Under the pieces are notes generated by a model. It was not told where the DNA came from. It saw only the letters and a list, made by a program, of their open reading frames with translations, and made no database searches. Shown here piece after piece: positions 1-7,810 of a stretch of DNA of 64,000 bases. The position numbers and the translations under genes are program-made. Every line of letters begins with the position of its first letter. Position 1 is the first letter of the stretch. This DNA is from Cloacibacterium sp047601505 (GTDB lineage Bacteria; Bacteroidota; Bacteroidia; Flavobacteriales; Weeksellaceae). The stretch covers positions 1,612,001-1,676,000 of the forward strand of contig NZ_JASGJD010000001.1 of the NCBI RefSeq assembly GCF_047601505.1. The letters run 5' to 3'.

Positions 1-63
1 AGAAATAGAACTTTTTCCGGTGGATGAGTATCCGTCAATCGCAATTACAGGTTTCTTTTTCAT
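1..63 (-). CDS. cmk: Cytidylate kinase, N-terminal fragment (cut by window edge)
   Basis: The minus strand opens with ATG at 63 and runs off the left edge, giving 21 residues. They begin MKKKPVIAIDGYSSTGKSS, which contains the P-loop GYSSTGKSS of CMP/dCMP kinases, enzymes that phosphorylate CMP and dCMP in pyrimidine nucleotide synthesis. The start codon is set by the family N-terminus, which lies just before the P-loop. It is 98 bp downstream of porQ on the same strand; porQ and cmk are neighbours in several Bacteroidota genomes, which supports the call. Only the first tenth of the protein is visible, so integrity of the rest cannot be judged. Confidence 0.8.
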   Translation of the reverse strand, partial: MKKKPVIAIDGYSSTGKSSIS

Positions 64-161
64 AAGGGCAAATTTCGCCAAATTATTTTGATTTTGAAAA
101 TTATTGGAAAAAGAAGTGAGAAGTTCAAAAAAAATCAGCAACAATCAAAAATCAATCAAAA

Positions 162-1160
162 TTATCTTCTATATCCCGAAAGTTCTACCAAATCTAGTGT
201 TAATCCTATTTGATTTACATTGGCAGCGTTGTGATACCTTACGTGCGAATAATCAAACCTGAAGGAAGATATTTTGATGCCCACGCCAAAACTTAAACCT
301 GCAAAACTTCTTTGGTCTAACACTGCAAGTTCGTTGCCACGTTTTACATTGTAGCCCATTCTTAGATTAAATGCTTGCTCTGGGAAAAGCTCTACACCGC
401 CAGAAAAATGGTCTAGAAGTTTTCTTCCCAAGCCTACTTCTTGTCCGTTTATATCATACGTTTGGGAAATATTAAATTGCTGCAAATCGTGATAAGTAAT
501 GGTGAAAGCTAATGGAAATTCGGATAAAATTTTTGTGTAACCAATGTCTGCTCTGAAAGGTAAATTTTCTTTCACACCATTATACGTTTGAAACTGATAA
601 CCAAAATTTCTAAAAACTAAAGCTAAAGTTTCTTTGGTTCTTTCGTTGTGATAGGTAACTCCGGCACTTGCAGAAATGGCTGCAGAATTATAAGTGTCAA
701 TTTTTGAAGTTACATAATTTACATTGCCACCAATGGTAAAATTTTCTTCAAATTGATAAGCGTATCCCAATCCTACAGAAGCATCCATTGCTGAGAATTC
801 TCCGTTGGTTTGTCCGCTTTCGTCAGTTCTTGGGATTTTTCCAAAATCCATTACTCTTGCATTTACAGATAAAAAATGCCCTCTCGATAAATCTTTTACA
901 TAATTAATACTTCCAATATTAGAACCAGCAAGATATGAAGCGTAATTTAGCGCAATTCTGTTGTCCATATCAAGATTCATTAATGCGGGATTAATGGCTG
1001 CAAAATTAAGGTCGTAGTCTCTTACAGAAACTGCATCTCCGCCTAGAGCTGCTTGTCTGGCAGAAATAGGAATGTTAAGAAACGGATAAACATTAGTTCC
1101 TGTTTGGGCATTTGCCAAAAGCGACAACGAACATAAAATGGTGATTGCGAGTTTCTTCAA
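162..1160 (-). CDS. porQ: Type IX secretion system protein PorQ
   Basis: This is an outer-membrane beta-barrel-like protein of the PorP/PorQ/PorV group. PorQ is linked with PorU, PorV and PorZ in the attachment complex that processes and anchors type IX cargo on the cell surface. From a TTG at 1160 the protein starts MKKLAITILCSLSLLANAQ, a standard signal peptide ending at AQ, followed by the PorQ-type stretch NVYPFLNIPISARQAALGG and many amphipathic strands, 332 residues in all. A longer reading from TTG 1181 adds seven residues, but a -7 promoter box (1179-1186) overlaps that codon, so 1160 is preferred. No ATG is available at the N-terminus. It precedes cmk on the same strand. Family identity is fairly sure; the start is inferred. 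Confidence 0.85.
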   Translation of the reverse strand: MKKLAITILCSLSLLANAQTGTNVYPFLNIPISARQAALGGDAVSVRDYDLNFAAINPALMNLDMDNRIALNYASYLAGSNIGSINYVKDLSRGHFLSVNARVMDFGKIPRTDESGQTNGEFSAMDASVGLGYAYQFEENFTIGGNVNYVTSKIDTYNSAAISASAGVTYHNERTKETLALVFRNFGYQFQTYNGVKENLPFRADIGYTKILSEFPLAFTITYHDLQQFNISQTYDINGQEVGLGRKLLDHFSGGVELFPEQAFNLRMGYNVKRGNELAVLDQRSFAGLSFGVGIKISSFRFDYSHVRYHNAANVNQIGLTLDLVELSGYRR

Positions 1161-1178
1161 ATTTTCTAAATTTCTATG

Positions 1179-1186
1179 CAAAAATA
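1179..1186 (-). promoter_or_regulatory. -7 promoter element upstream of porQ
   Basis: The minus strand reads TATTTTTG, an exact match to the Bacteroidota -7 consensus TAnnTTTG. It ends about 18 nt before the TTG at 1160 and overlaps the alternative TTG at 1181. No clear -33 TTG is visible at the expected spacing. Confidence 0.45.
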
Positions 1187-1256
1187 GAGATTTTAATCTT
1201 TTATAAAAATTAAATACTCTTGGTTAATTCTTTTAACGTAATTCTTCGCGATTCAT

Positions 1257-1264
1257 TATATTTG
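1257..1264 (+). promoter_or_regulatory. -7 promoter element for pyrH-frr
   Basis: The plus strand reads TATATTTG, an exact TAnnTTTG match, 65 nt before the pyrH start. No -33 TTG is seen at 18-20 nt. The porQ and pyrH promoters are divergent within this 170-bp gap. Confidence 0.45.
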
Positions 1265-1329
1265 CAAAAACAAAAATTTGAATAAATTTAAATATTCAAA
1301 TTTTAAAGAAACCGAAATAATTTTTAATA

Positions 1330-2037
1330 ATGAAATACAAAAGAGTTCTTCTTAAACTAAGCGGTGAAGCTTTGATGGGAAATAGACAGTATGGTATTGA
1401 TAATGACAGACTTGTAGAGTATGCCAAAGAAGTGAAAAAAGTAGTAGATAGCGGTTGCGAATTGGCAATTGTAATAGGCGGAGGAAACATTTTTAGAGGT
1501 GTAGCAGGTGCGGCAAAAGGAATGGATAGAGTGCAAGGAGATTACATGGGAATGCTAGCAACTGTAATAAACGGTATGGCACTACAAGGAGCATTAGAAG
1601 ACCAAGGTATAAAAACCAGACTTCAATCTGCACTTGAAATGGACAAAGTAGCAGAGCCATTTATTAAAAGAAGAGCTGTAAGACATCTTGAAAAAGGTAG
1701 AGTTGTAATTTTTGGAGCTGGCACTGGTAACCCTTATTTTACTACAGATACCGCAGCTACTCTTAGAGCTATAGAAATAGGTGCTGATGTAATTTTGAAA
1801 GGAACTAGAGTAGACGGAATCTACGATAGCGACCCAGAAAAAAATTCAGGTGCCGTGAAATTTAATTCGCTTTCTTACGATGAAATTTTCGAAAAAAATC
1901 TTAAAGTAATGGATATGACCGCTTTTACTTTGAGTAAAGAAAATAATTTGCCAATTATTGTGTTTGATATGAACAAAGAAGGCAATTTATTAAAAGTAGT
2001 AATGGGAGAGCAAGTAGGAACTCTTGTAAAAATTTAG
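1330..2037 (+). CDS. pyrH: UMP kinase
   Basis: This cytoplasmic hexameric enzyme phosphorylates UMP to UDP in pyrimidine biosynthesis. The 235-residue length is normal. It begins MKYKRVLLKLSGEALMG, the amino-acid-kinase phosphate-binding segment, followed by the glycine loop GGGNIFRG near residue 50 and the NMP/ATP-binding stretch TTDTAATLRAIEIGADVILK near 140-160, then GTRVDGIYDSDP. The ATG follows an A-rich leader with little Shine-Dalgarno character, as is usual in this phylum. frr follows 99 bp downstream; the pyrH-frr pair is widely conserved and links nucleotide supply with translation factors. Confidence 0.97.
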   Translation: MKYKRVLLKLSGEALMGNRQYGIDNDRLVEYAKEVKKVVDSGCELAIVIGGGNIFRGVAGAAKGMDRVQGDYMGMLATVINGMALQGALEDQGIKTRLQSALEMDKVAEPFIKRRAVRHLEKGRVVIFGAGTGNPYFTTDTAATLRAIEIGADVILKGTRVDGIYDSDPEKNSGAVKFNSLSYDEIFEKNLKVMDMTAFTLSKENNLPIIVFDMNKEGNLLKVVMGEQVGTLVKI

Positions 2038-2136
2038 AAATAAAGAAATTTCATAAGTTTAAGCTACATTGTTTTTACTTTTTGAATTTCAATTTTTTAC
2101 TTATAAATGTGTAATTTATCAAATTTTCAATATACA

Positions 2137-2691
2137 ATGGAAGAAATCAGTATGATTTTGGATATGGTGAAACAAGAGATGGATGCTGCCTTAAAACATC
2201 TTGATCACGCGTTCCAAAAAATTAGAGCAGGTAGAGCGTCTACTTCTATGGTGCAGGATGTAATGGTAGAATATTACGGAGCTATGACTCCAATTAATCA
2301 GGTTGCGAATGTTTCCATTCCTGATGCAATGACCATTTCTATACAGCCTTGGGATAGAACCGCCATCAATGCTATTGAAAAAGCTATTATTAATTCTAAC
2401 TTAGGTTTTGCGCCTTCTAACAATGGTGAATATATTATCCTAAATGTACCACCTCTTACAGAAGAAAGACGTAGAGATTTAGCTAAACAAGCAAAAGGTG
2501 AATCTGAACAAACTAAAGTTACCGTTAGAAATGCAAGACAAGAAGGAATGAAAGAACTCAAAAAATTAGACGGAGTTTCGGAAGACCTTATTAAAGATGC
2601 AGAAGCAAAAATTCAGGATTTAACTGATAAATATGTGAAACTTTCTGATGAGCAACTTAAACTAAAAGAAGCAGACATCTTAAAAGTTTAA
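2137..2691 (+). CDS. frr: Ribosome recycling factor
   Basis: RRF acts with EF-G to split the post-termination ribosome. The protein from ATG 2137 is 184 residues, the family's usual length, and begins MEEISMILDMVKQEMDAAL. The core FQKIRAGRASTSMVQDVMVEYYG, PLTEERRRDLAKQAK and VRNARQEGM are recognisable as parts of the three-helix bundle and the tip domain. An upstream in-frame ATG at 2107 would add ten residues (MCNLSNFQYT) that RRFs lack, so it is rejected. A strong terminator follows at 2719. It probably shares a transcript with pyrH. Confidence 0.96.
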   Translation: MEEISMILDMVKQEMDAALKHLDHAFQKIRAGRASTSMVQDVMVEYYGAMTPINQVANVSIPDAMTISIQPWDRTAINAIEKAIINSNLGFAPSNNGEYIILNVPPLTEERRRDLAKQAKGESEQTKVTVRNARQEGMKELKKLDGVSEDLIKDAEAKIQDLTDKYVKLSDEQLKLKEADILKV

Positions 2692-2718
2692 AAAAAAAAA
2701 GAATTGACAAAAACAAAA

Positions 2719-2745
2719 AACTTCAGAGCAATCTGAAGTTTTTTT
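2719..2745 (+). terminator. Terminator after frr, probably bidirectional
   Basis: A 9-bp perfect stem (AACTTCAGA / TCTGAAGTT) with a GCAA tetraloop is followed by a T run on the plus strand; the minus strand also has a T-rich tail, so it may serve the convergent permease gene ending at 2847 as well. Confidence 0.85.
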
Positions 2746-2801
2746 CGTTTATGAATGTTTACGAATTTTAGGATTAAATAAAGTGTAAAGATAATTCTTC
2801 A

Positions 2802-2846
2802 ATCAACCATCGACCATCAACCATCAACCATCAACCATCAACCATC
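2802..2846. repeat. Heptanucleotide tandem repeat, ATCAACC x 6.4
   Basis: Six consecutive copies of ATCAACC, the second reading ATCGACC, are followed by a partial ATC. The array ends at the base before the TAA of the minus-strand LptF/G-like gene. It lies between that gene and the frr terminator. Other 7-nt-period arrays occur in this window (5108, 31680, 39639, 55500). Confidence 0.95.
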
Positions 2847-4307
2847 TTACTGATACCTTTCGTGTTCGTTTTGTCTAATAAATTTACTCCAAATAGGTTT
2901 TGTAAGTGCTTTGTATTTTTCTACATCAAATACTTGTGAATCTGTAAGCGCTTTGTAAGTGAGCCAAGCTCCAAACGGGAATAATATCATATTTGGAAGC
3001 CAAGCCGCGATATAAGGGTCCATTTTGCCTTTCCAAGCTACGTTTTCTACAGAAAGATTCATTACATAGAAAATAATGAAAATAATAATAGCAATTACAA
3101 CAGGTAATCCAACGCCTCCTTTTCTGATAATTGAGCCTAAACTTGCGCCAATTAAAAAGAAAATAATACAGGTAACAGAATATGCAATTATTCTTTGTTG
3201 GTACATAATTATTTTGTTGTGATATTTTATGATGTCATAAAGCTGAGTGTCTCTATTTTTCTTCTCATTTTCTACCATTTCAATTTTGTGGTAAGCGTCA
3301 TTCAGAATTTTTAATCTTTTATCTTCTTTAATTTTATTCAGATTAAAAGGTTCTTCTATTTTGAGGTTTTTTGGTGCTTTTACCCTATCAATATATGTAA
3401 CGTAATTGTTGGTTTGTCCTACCATTTCGGAGTTTAAAGTATTGATGGTAATCTCGTTATCTTTCTTTACTCGGTCTATGGTTTTATTAATCTGTCTATA
3501 CGTTTGAAATTGATAATCGTCTGTAATTTTTTCGTCTTCAATTGCTTTGTTTATCACATCACTCACATCAAAATGAAGTACTAAAGTATCGTATTTTATA
3601 GATTGTCCTGGCTGGCGAAGCCTTTCCATGTAATTTTTATCTTGGATGTTGTCTTCGAAAATATAACCGCTATAAAGTACCAATTTTAAATAATTTTTGT
3701 TTTCTGCGGGTACAAATTTTCCTTTTTTTGCAATAATTGTTCTTTGGTCTTCATAAGAATTGGCAACTTTATGCACGAAAACACCTTCAAGATTTTCTCC
3801 ATTTTTTCCATAAATTTTGTCAAATTTTACAGAAGCACCAGGAAGAGTGTTGATAAATTGCCCTGGTGTGAAATTGATGGCAGGTTTGGTTGCTGCAATA
3901 TTGAACATCATGTTTTTTGCCTTTCTCTGGAAATCTGGAATAACATTATTTGAGAAAAAATACAACATAATAGAAAGTAAACTCACTACCGTAAAAAGTG
4001 GAAGCATTACTCTGGTAAGAGAAATTCCGGCAGATTTCATGGCGGCAAGTTCGTAGCGTTCTCCGAAATCTCCAAACGTCATGATAGAAGCCAAAAGTAT
4101 GGTAAGCGGTAGTACCATTTTTACCACATTTACACTCATGTAAAAGAGAAATTTCATAATTTCAAAAGTGGTAAGACCTTTACCAGTGAATTGTGCCAAT
4201 TGTATCCAAATGATGTTTACCATAAAGATGAAAAACAACACACTGAAGATAAAAAAGAATGGCCCAAAAAAGGTTTTTATAATATATTGATCTAGTTTCT
4301 TTAGCAT
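2847..4307 (-). CDS. LptF/LptG family permease (YjgP/YjgQ)
   Basis: Members of this family are the membrane half of the LptBFG ABC extractor that moves lipopolysaccharide from the inner membrane to the Lpt bridge. The 486-residue protein has the family plan: three membrane segments near residues 15-37, 52-72 and 100-122, a long periplasmic jelly-roll region, then three more segments near 375-460. It is longer than E. coli LptF/G because of a charged insert around residues 245-355. A single LptF/G-like gene stands here without an ATPase, which is common since lptB is often elsewhere. It is last in a minus-strand run after ftsK and a LolA-like gene. Whether it is LptF or LptG cannot be decided from sequence alone. 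Confidence 0.85.
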   Translation of the reverse strand: MLKKLDQYIIKTFFGPFFFIFSVLFFIFMVNIIWIQLAQFTGKGLTTFEIMKFLFYMSVNVVKMVLPLTILLASIMTFGDFGERYELAAMKSAGISLTRVMLPLFTVVSLLSIMLYFFSNNVIPDFQRKAKNMMFNIAATKPAINFTPGQFINTLPGASVKFDKIYGKNGENLEGVFVHKVANSYEDQRTIIAKKGKFVPAENKNYLKLVLYSGYIFEDNIQDKNYMERLRQPGQSIKYDTLVLHFDVSDVINKAIEDEKITDDYQFQTYRQINKTIDRVKKDNEITINTLNSEMVGQTNNYVTYIDRVKAPKNLKIEEPFNLNKIKEDKRLKILNDAYHKIEMVENEKKNRDTQLYDIIKYHNKIIMYQQRIIAYSVTCIIFFLIGASLGSIIRKGGVGLPVVIAIIIFIIFYVMNLSVENVAWKGKMDPYIAAWLPNMILFPFGAWLTYKALTDSQVFDVEKYKALTKPIWSKFIRQNEHERYQ

Positions 4308-4321
4308 TTGCCAAAATTATG

Positions 4322-4355
4322 AAAAAGTCACAAAAGGTTTAGCTTTCGTGACTTT
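4322..4355 (-). terminator. Hairpin between the LolA-like gene and the permease gene
   Basis: On the minus strand AAAGTCAC-G-AAAG pairs with CTTT-T-GTGACTTT (13 bp including one G-U) around a CTAAAC loop, followed by a short T run and then the permease start only about 14 bp on. It looks like an intrinsic terminator or attenuator that would reduce read-through from ftsK and the LolA-like gene into the permease. Confidence 0.65.
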
Positions 4356-4398
4356 AATTTTAACTTATTTTGTAAATATTTATTCAGATGGTGTGAAA

Positions 4399-5028
4399 TT
4401 ACAATTCTGTAATCAAATAGTTTTTGTATTTATTTTTATCAAAACTAAATGTAGAATTGCTAATTTTCTGGTTTTCTTTGTATTGAACTACTGTAATTAC
4501 GGCTACATCATTGCCAGCAGAATTCTGTACAATTTTTGCAACTTGTTTCTTTGGAGAGTTAATGTATAGCAAAATATTTTTAATTCCGTTATCTTTTACA
4601 GGAACCATTTTTATGATGTCTAAAGCGCCGTTTTTGCCAGCGTATGTAACTGTATAACCACTTTTGTATTCGTCTATGTAATTAGTTGGCGAAAGTGCTT
4701 TTTCGCTTCCATTTGGTTTTGCAATAGTAACTTCTTGGTCTTCTTTAGAAATGTTATACACTTTTTTACCATCAAAAATTTGCTCATTTCCCATAATATT
4801 GAGCTTGTATTGAGAGGGAGTAGCATAAAAAATGCCAGTTTCAGTTTTCGTAACACTGCCTTTTCCTGTGCTGTAAGAAAATTTATAGTATGTGTTTTTT
4901 TTGGCTTTATAATTTGCAGAGACAGCATCTAAAATGGTTTTTGCCTTAGCATCTATTTTCTGGGCATAGCTGAATACAAAAGTTCCAACAACTAAAGTTC
5001 CTAAAAGTATTTTGTTAAAAAATTTCAT
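4399..5028 (-). CDS. LolA-like outer-membrane lipoprotein carrier
   Basis: The 209-residue product starts MKFFNKILLGTLVVGTFVFS and has a signal peptide ending at YAQ, so it should be periplasmic. It then shows the LolA-type fold pattern: an N-terminal helix (AKTILDAVSANYKAKK), a strand-rich body (YYKFSYST, TGIFYATPSQYKLNIMG, GKKVYNISKEDQEV) and a C-terminal strand pair. LolA ferries lipoproteins from the inner to the outer membrane. A longer reading to 5076 adds MAHFLKKNNQNQKNIE before the signal peptide and is not used. The gene follows ftsK by 115 bp; lolA next to ftsK is a conserved arrangement in several phyla, which strengthens the call. Confidence 0.8.
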   Translation of the reverse strand: MKFFNKILLGTLVVGTFVFSYAQKIDAKAKTILDAVSANYKAKKNTYYKFSYSTGKGSVTKTETGIFYATPSQYKLNIMGNEQIFDGKKVYNISKEDQEVTIAKPNGSEKALSPTNYIDEYKSGYTVTYAGKNGALDIIKMVPVKDNGIKNILLYINSPKKQVAKIVQNSAGNDVAVITVVQYKENQKISNSTFSFDKNKYKNYLITEL

Positions 5029-5107
5029 TTCTATATTTTTTTGATTCTGATTATTCTTTTTCAAAAAGTGAGCCAAGTAATCTTAAAACTGTGTTAAACA
5101 ATTTTTA

Positions 5108-5135
5108 AACTTCCTGCTTCTAGCTTCACACTTCC
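5108..5135. repeat. Degenerate heptamer array between ftsK and the LolA-like gene
   Basis: Four successive heptamers read AACTTCC, TGCTTCT, AGCTTCA and CACTTCC, all fitting NNCTTCN. The array ends 7 bp before the ftsK stop codon. Its consensus resembles the array at 55500-55527 read on the opposite strand. Confidence 0.6.
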
Positions 5136-5142
5136 ATCAAAA

Positions 5143-7614
5143 TTACTTCCTTAATTCCTCCAAGAAATTTTCCAAAGCATTTAAATCTGAAATTTGAACT
5201 TCTCTGGCTTTTGCACCGTTGAAACCACCAACAATTCCTGCAGCTTCTAATTGATCCATAATTCTACCAGCTCTATTATAACCGAGTTTTAATTGTCTTT
5301 GCAACATAGAAGTAGAACCTTGCTGAGTTGAAACAATAATTCTGGCAGCTTCTTCAAAAAGTTGGTCTTTTTCATTCGGGTCAAAAGCTGCAACCGTAGA
5401 AGTAGCATCTTCACCAGAATATTCTGGCAACATAAATGCGGTAGAATAACCTTTTTGTTCACCAATAAATTCTGCAATTTTCTCCACTTCTGGCGTATCT
5501 ACAAAGGCACATTGTAATCTCAAAATTTCATTACCGTTAAAATAGAGCATATCACCTTTTCCAATTAATTGGTCTGCACCAGGAGAATCTAAAATTGTTC
5601 TAGAATCTACACTAGAAATTACTCTAAAAGCAGCTCTCGCAGGGAAATTCGCTTTAATCATCCCTGTAATTACGTTTACAGAAGGTCTTTGTGTTGCTAC
5701 AATTAAGTGAATCCCTACAGCTCTGGCTAATTGAGCTAATCTCGCAATTGGAAGTTCTACTTCTTTACCTGCCGTCATGATGAGGTCTGCAAATTCGTCC
5801 ACAACTAGCACAATATAAGGCATGTATCGGTGTCCGTTTTCAGGATTGAGTTTTCTTTCTGTGAATTTTTTATTATATTCTTTAAGGTTTTTACAAAAAG
5901 CATTTTTAAGCAAATCATAACGCGTATCCATCTCAATACAAAGAGAATTCAGCGTGTTGATTACTTTGTGAGTATCAGTAATAATAGCGTCTTCGCCATC
6001 AGGAAGTTTTGCCAAATAATGTCTTTCAATTTTTGAGTAAAGAGAAAGTTCTACTTTTTTAGGATCAACCATCACAAATTTCAATTCTGAAGGATGTTTT
6101 TTGTAAAGTAAAGAGGTTAAAATTGCATTAATTCCTACAGATTTTCCTTGTCCGGTAGCTCCAGCCATCAATAAGTGAGGCATTTTGGCTAAATCGGCAA
6201 CAAAAACTTCGTTTGAAATGGTTTTCCCAAAAACAACAGGCAAATCCATGTCAGAATTTTGAAATTTAGGAGAAGCAATTACACTTCTCATAGAAACCAT
6301 AGAAGGATTTTTGCGTGGAACTTCAATTCCAATTGTTCCTTTTCCTGGCATTGGCGCAATAATTCTAATTCCAAGAGCAGATAAATTCAAAGCAATATCG
6401 TCTTGCAATTTTTTGATGGCAGCAACTCTAATTCCTGCTTCTGGAACAATTTCGTAGAGTGTAACTGTTGGTCCAATGGTTGCCTTAATTTCTGCAATTC
6501 CTACGTTGAAATTTTTGAGCAAACCAACTATTTTATTTTTATTTTCTTCTAATTCATCTTTGTTAATGGCAATTTCTTCGTTTCCATATTCTTTTAGTAA
6601 ATCAATTTTTGGCATTTGAAAGTTTGCCAAATCTAATTTGTGGTCGTAAACACCGTGTTTATCAACTAATTCTTTCGCTTTTTTATCAAAATCGTCTAAA
6701 TCTTCCTTTTGTTCTTCTATGCTAAATGCAATGTCTTCTTTTGGCTTTGACGGAATTTCTTCTTTTTGAAAGCTAAAGCCAACTTGTTCTAAATCTTTTT
6801 CTACAGGAATATTTACTGGAGTAGAAACTACGGGTTGAAGCGTTTCTACAACGGGTTTCGTATTGTCAAAACTTGTTTGATTGGGTGTTTTGATGGTTTC
6901 GAAAGTATCGTTTTTAGGAATTTCAACTTCCGAAGTTACTTGTAGGTTTTCAAAATCTACTTTTTCATTATTATTAAGATTTTGTAATTCTTTGTCTGCT
7001 TCAAAATCTTCATCAGCATCGTACTCTTCGGTAGAAAATTTGTCTTTTATGGCGTCGTATTTTGCTTGTATCGAACTTGGTCTTAGATTAAATTCAAGAA
7101 TAAAATACAAAGCAATTGCAACGATTAGCGTAACCCAAAGCCCAAAATTTCCAATAATAGAAGCAAGATAATCTTGAATTTCGTTACCGAAAACTCCGCT
7201 CAGCGTTCCGTCTCCTTTAATAATTGCTCCCATAAAAATAGGTAACCAACAGATAAAGAAAAGAGAGTGAGAAAGGGTTTTCCACAGTTTGAAATATGGT
7301 TTTTTGAGAATTTGAAATCCTAAAACCAAAAATAAAAAAGCAACAATAAAAGCAGCGATACCAATACTATCAAAAATGAAAATTTTTCCTAGCCAATCTC
7401 CAAGTTTTCCAAAGAGATTAGAAGATTTTATTTCTTGGTCTAGCATTGCGCCAGCTTGGCTTTGGTTAGCTTTCCAATTCATTAGATATGAAGCAAATGA
7501 AATGGTGAGCAATGCCGAAAGGAATATAAATAATAATCCGAAAAAAATTCTTGGTTTAGAAAGCGTTTTGCTTTTTTCTACCTCTTGTCTATTGTTAGAT
7601 GCTAGTTTTGCCAT
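5143..7614 (-). CDS. ftsK: DNA translocase FtsK/SpoIIIE
   Basis: FtsK pumps chromosome termini through the closing septum and activates dimer resolution. The 823-residue protein has four membrane segments near residues 22-46, 76-100, 115-135 and 155-175, an acidic/proline-containing linker to about 330, and a RecA-like motor with Walker A GATGQGKS near 483, MVDPKK, and Walker B VLVVDEFADLIM near 600. A winged-helix gamma domain occupies roughly 755-820 (STSMLQRQLKLGYNRAGRIM), which in this family reads the polar KOPS sequences. Length and order are typical of Bacteroidota FtsK. It heads a minus-strand run with the LolA-like gene. A -7 box lies 15 nt upstream of the ATG. Confidence 0.96.
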   Translation of the reverse strand: MAKLASNNRQEVEKSKTLSKPRIFFGLLFIFLSALLTISFASYLMNWKANQSQAGAMLDQEIKSSNLFGKLGDWLGKIFIFDSIGIAAFIVAFLFLVLGFQILKKPYFKLWKTLSHSLFFICWLPIFMGAIIKGDGTLSGVFGNEIQDYLASIIGNFGLWVTLIVAIALYFILEFNLRPSSIQAKYDAIKDKFSTEEYDADEDFEADKELQNLNNNEKVDFENLQVTSEVEIPKNDTFETIKTPNQTSFDNTKPVVETLQPVVSTPVNIPVEKDLEQVGFSFQKEEIPSKPKEDIAFSIEEQKEDLDDFDKKAKELVDKHGVYDHKLDLANFQMPKIDLLKEYGNEEIAINKDELEENKNKIVGLLKNFNVGIAEIKATIGPTVTLYEIVPEAGIRVAAIKKLQDDIALNLSALGIRIIAPMPGKGTIGIEVPRKNPSMVSMRSVIASPKFQNSDMDLPVVFGKTISNEVFVADLAKMPHLLMAGATGQGKSVGINAILTSLLYKKHPSELKFVMVDPKKVELSLYSKIERHYLAKLPDGEDAIITDTHKVINTLNSLCIEMDTRYDLLKNAFCKNLKEYNKKFTERKLNPENGHRYMPYIVLVVDEFADLIMTAGKEVELPIARLAQLARAVGIHLIVATQRPSVNVITGMIKANFPARAAFRVISSVDSRTILDSPGADQLIGKGDMLYFNGNEILRLQCAFVDTPEVEKIAEFIGEQKGYSTAFMLPEYSGEDATSTVAAFDPNEKDQLFEEAARIIVSTQQGSTSMLQRQLKLGYNRAGRIMDQLEAAGIVGGFNGAKAREVQISDLNALENFLEELRK

Positions 7615-7628
7615 AATTGTGATAAACG

Positions 7629-7636
7629 CAAAGGTA
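7629..7636 (-). promoter_or_regulatory. -7 promoter element for ftsK
   Basis: The minus strand reads TACCTTTG, an exact TAnnTTTG match, 14 nt before the ftsK start codon. No good -33 TTG is visible. Confidence 0.45.
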
Positions 7637-7746
7637 ATATTTTATATGAAAAATTGAAAATGAAAAGGCATTTTTTAAAATTGAAGATTAATGGCTTCAA
7701 TAGATAAAATTAACGAATATTATGATGAAATTTAATTTCTAGAACT

Positions 7747-7754
7747 TATTTTTG
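7747..7754 (+). promoter_or_regulatory. -7 promoter element for the cytochrome c assembly gene
   Basis: The plus strand reads TATTTTTG, an exact TAnnTTTG match, 56 nt before the start at 7811. The -33 element is not obvious. Confidence 0.4.
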
Positions 7755-7810
7755 CAAATCAAATTTTAAAATAAAAAAGAAGCATTTGCTTCAAAATCAA
7801 CGAAAAATCT

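Noticed and set aside
1296..1490. Minus-strand reading frame of 64 codons overlapping the pyrH start
   Set aside because: It lies antisense to a well-supported gene, has no family features and no promoter.
2107..2136. Longer frr start at 2107
   Set aside because: It adds ten residues not found in ribosome recycling factors; ATG 2137 gives the normal 184-residue length.
2802..2846. Heptamer arrays as a CRISPR array
   Set aside because: Units are 7 nt with no spacers, and no cas genes are present; they are plain tandem repeats.
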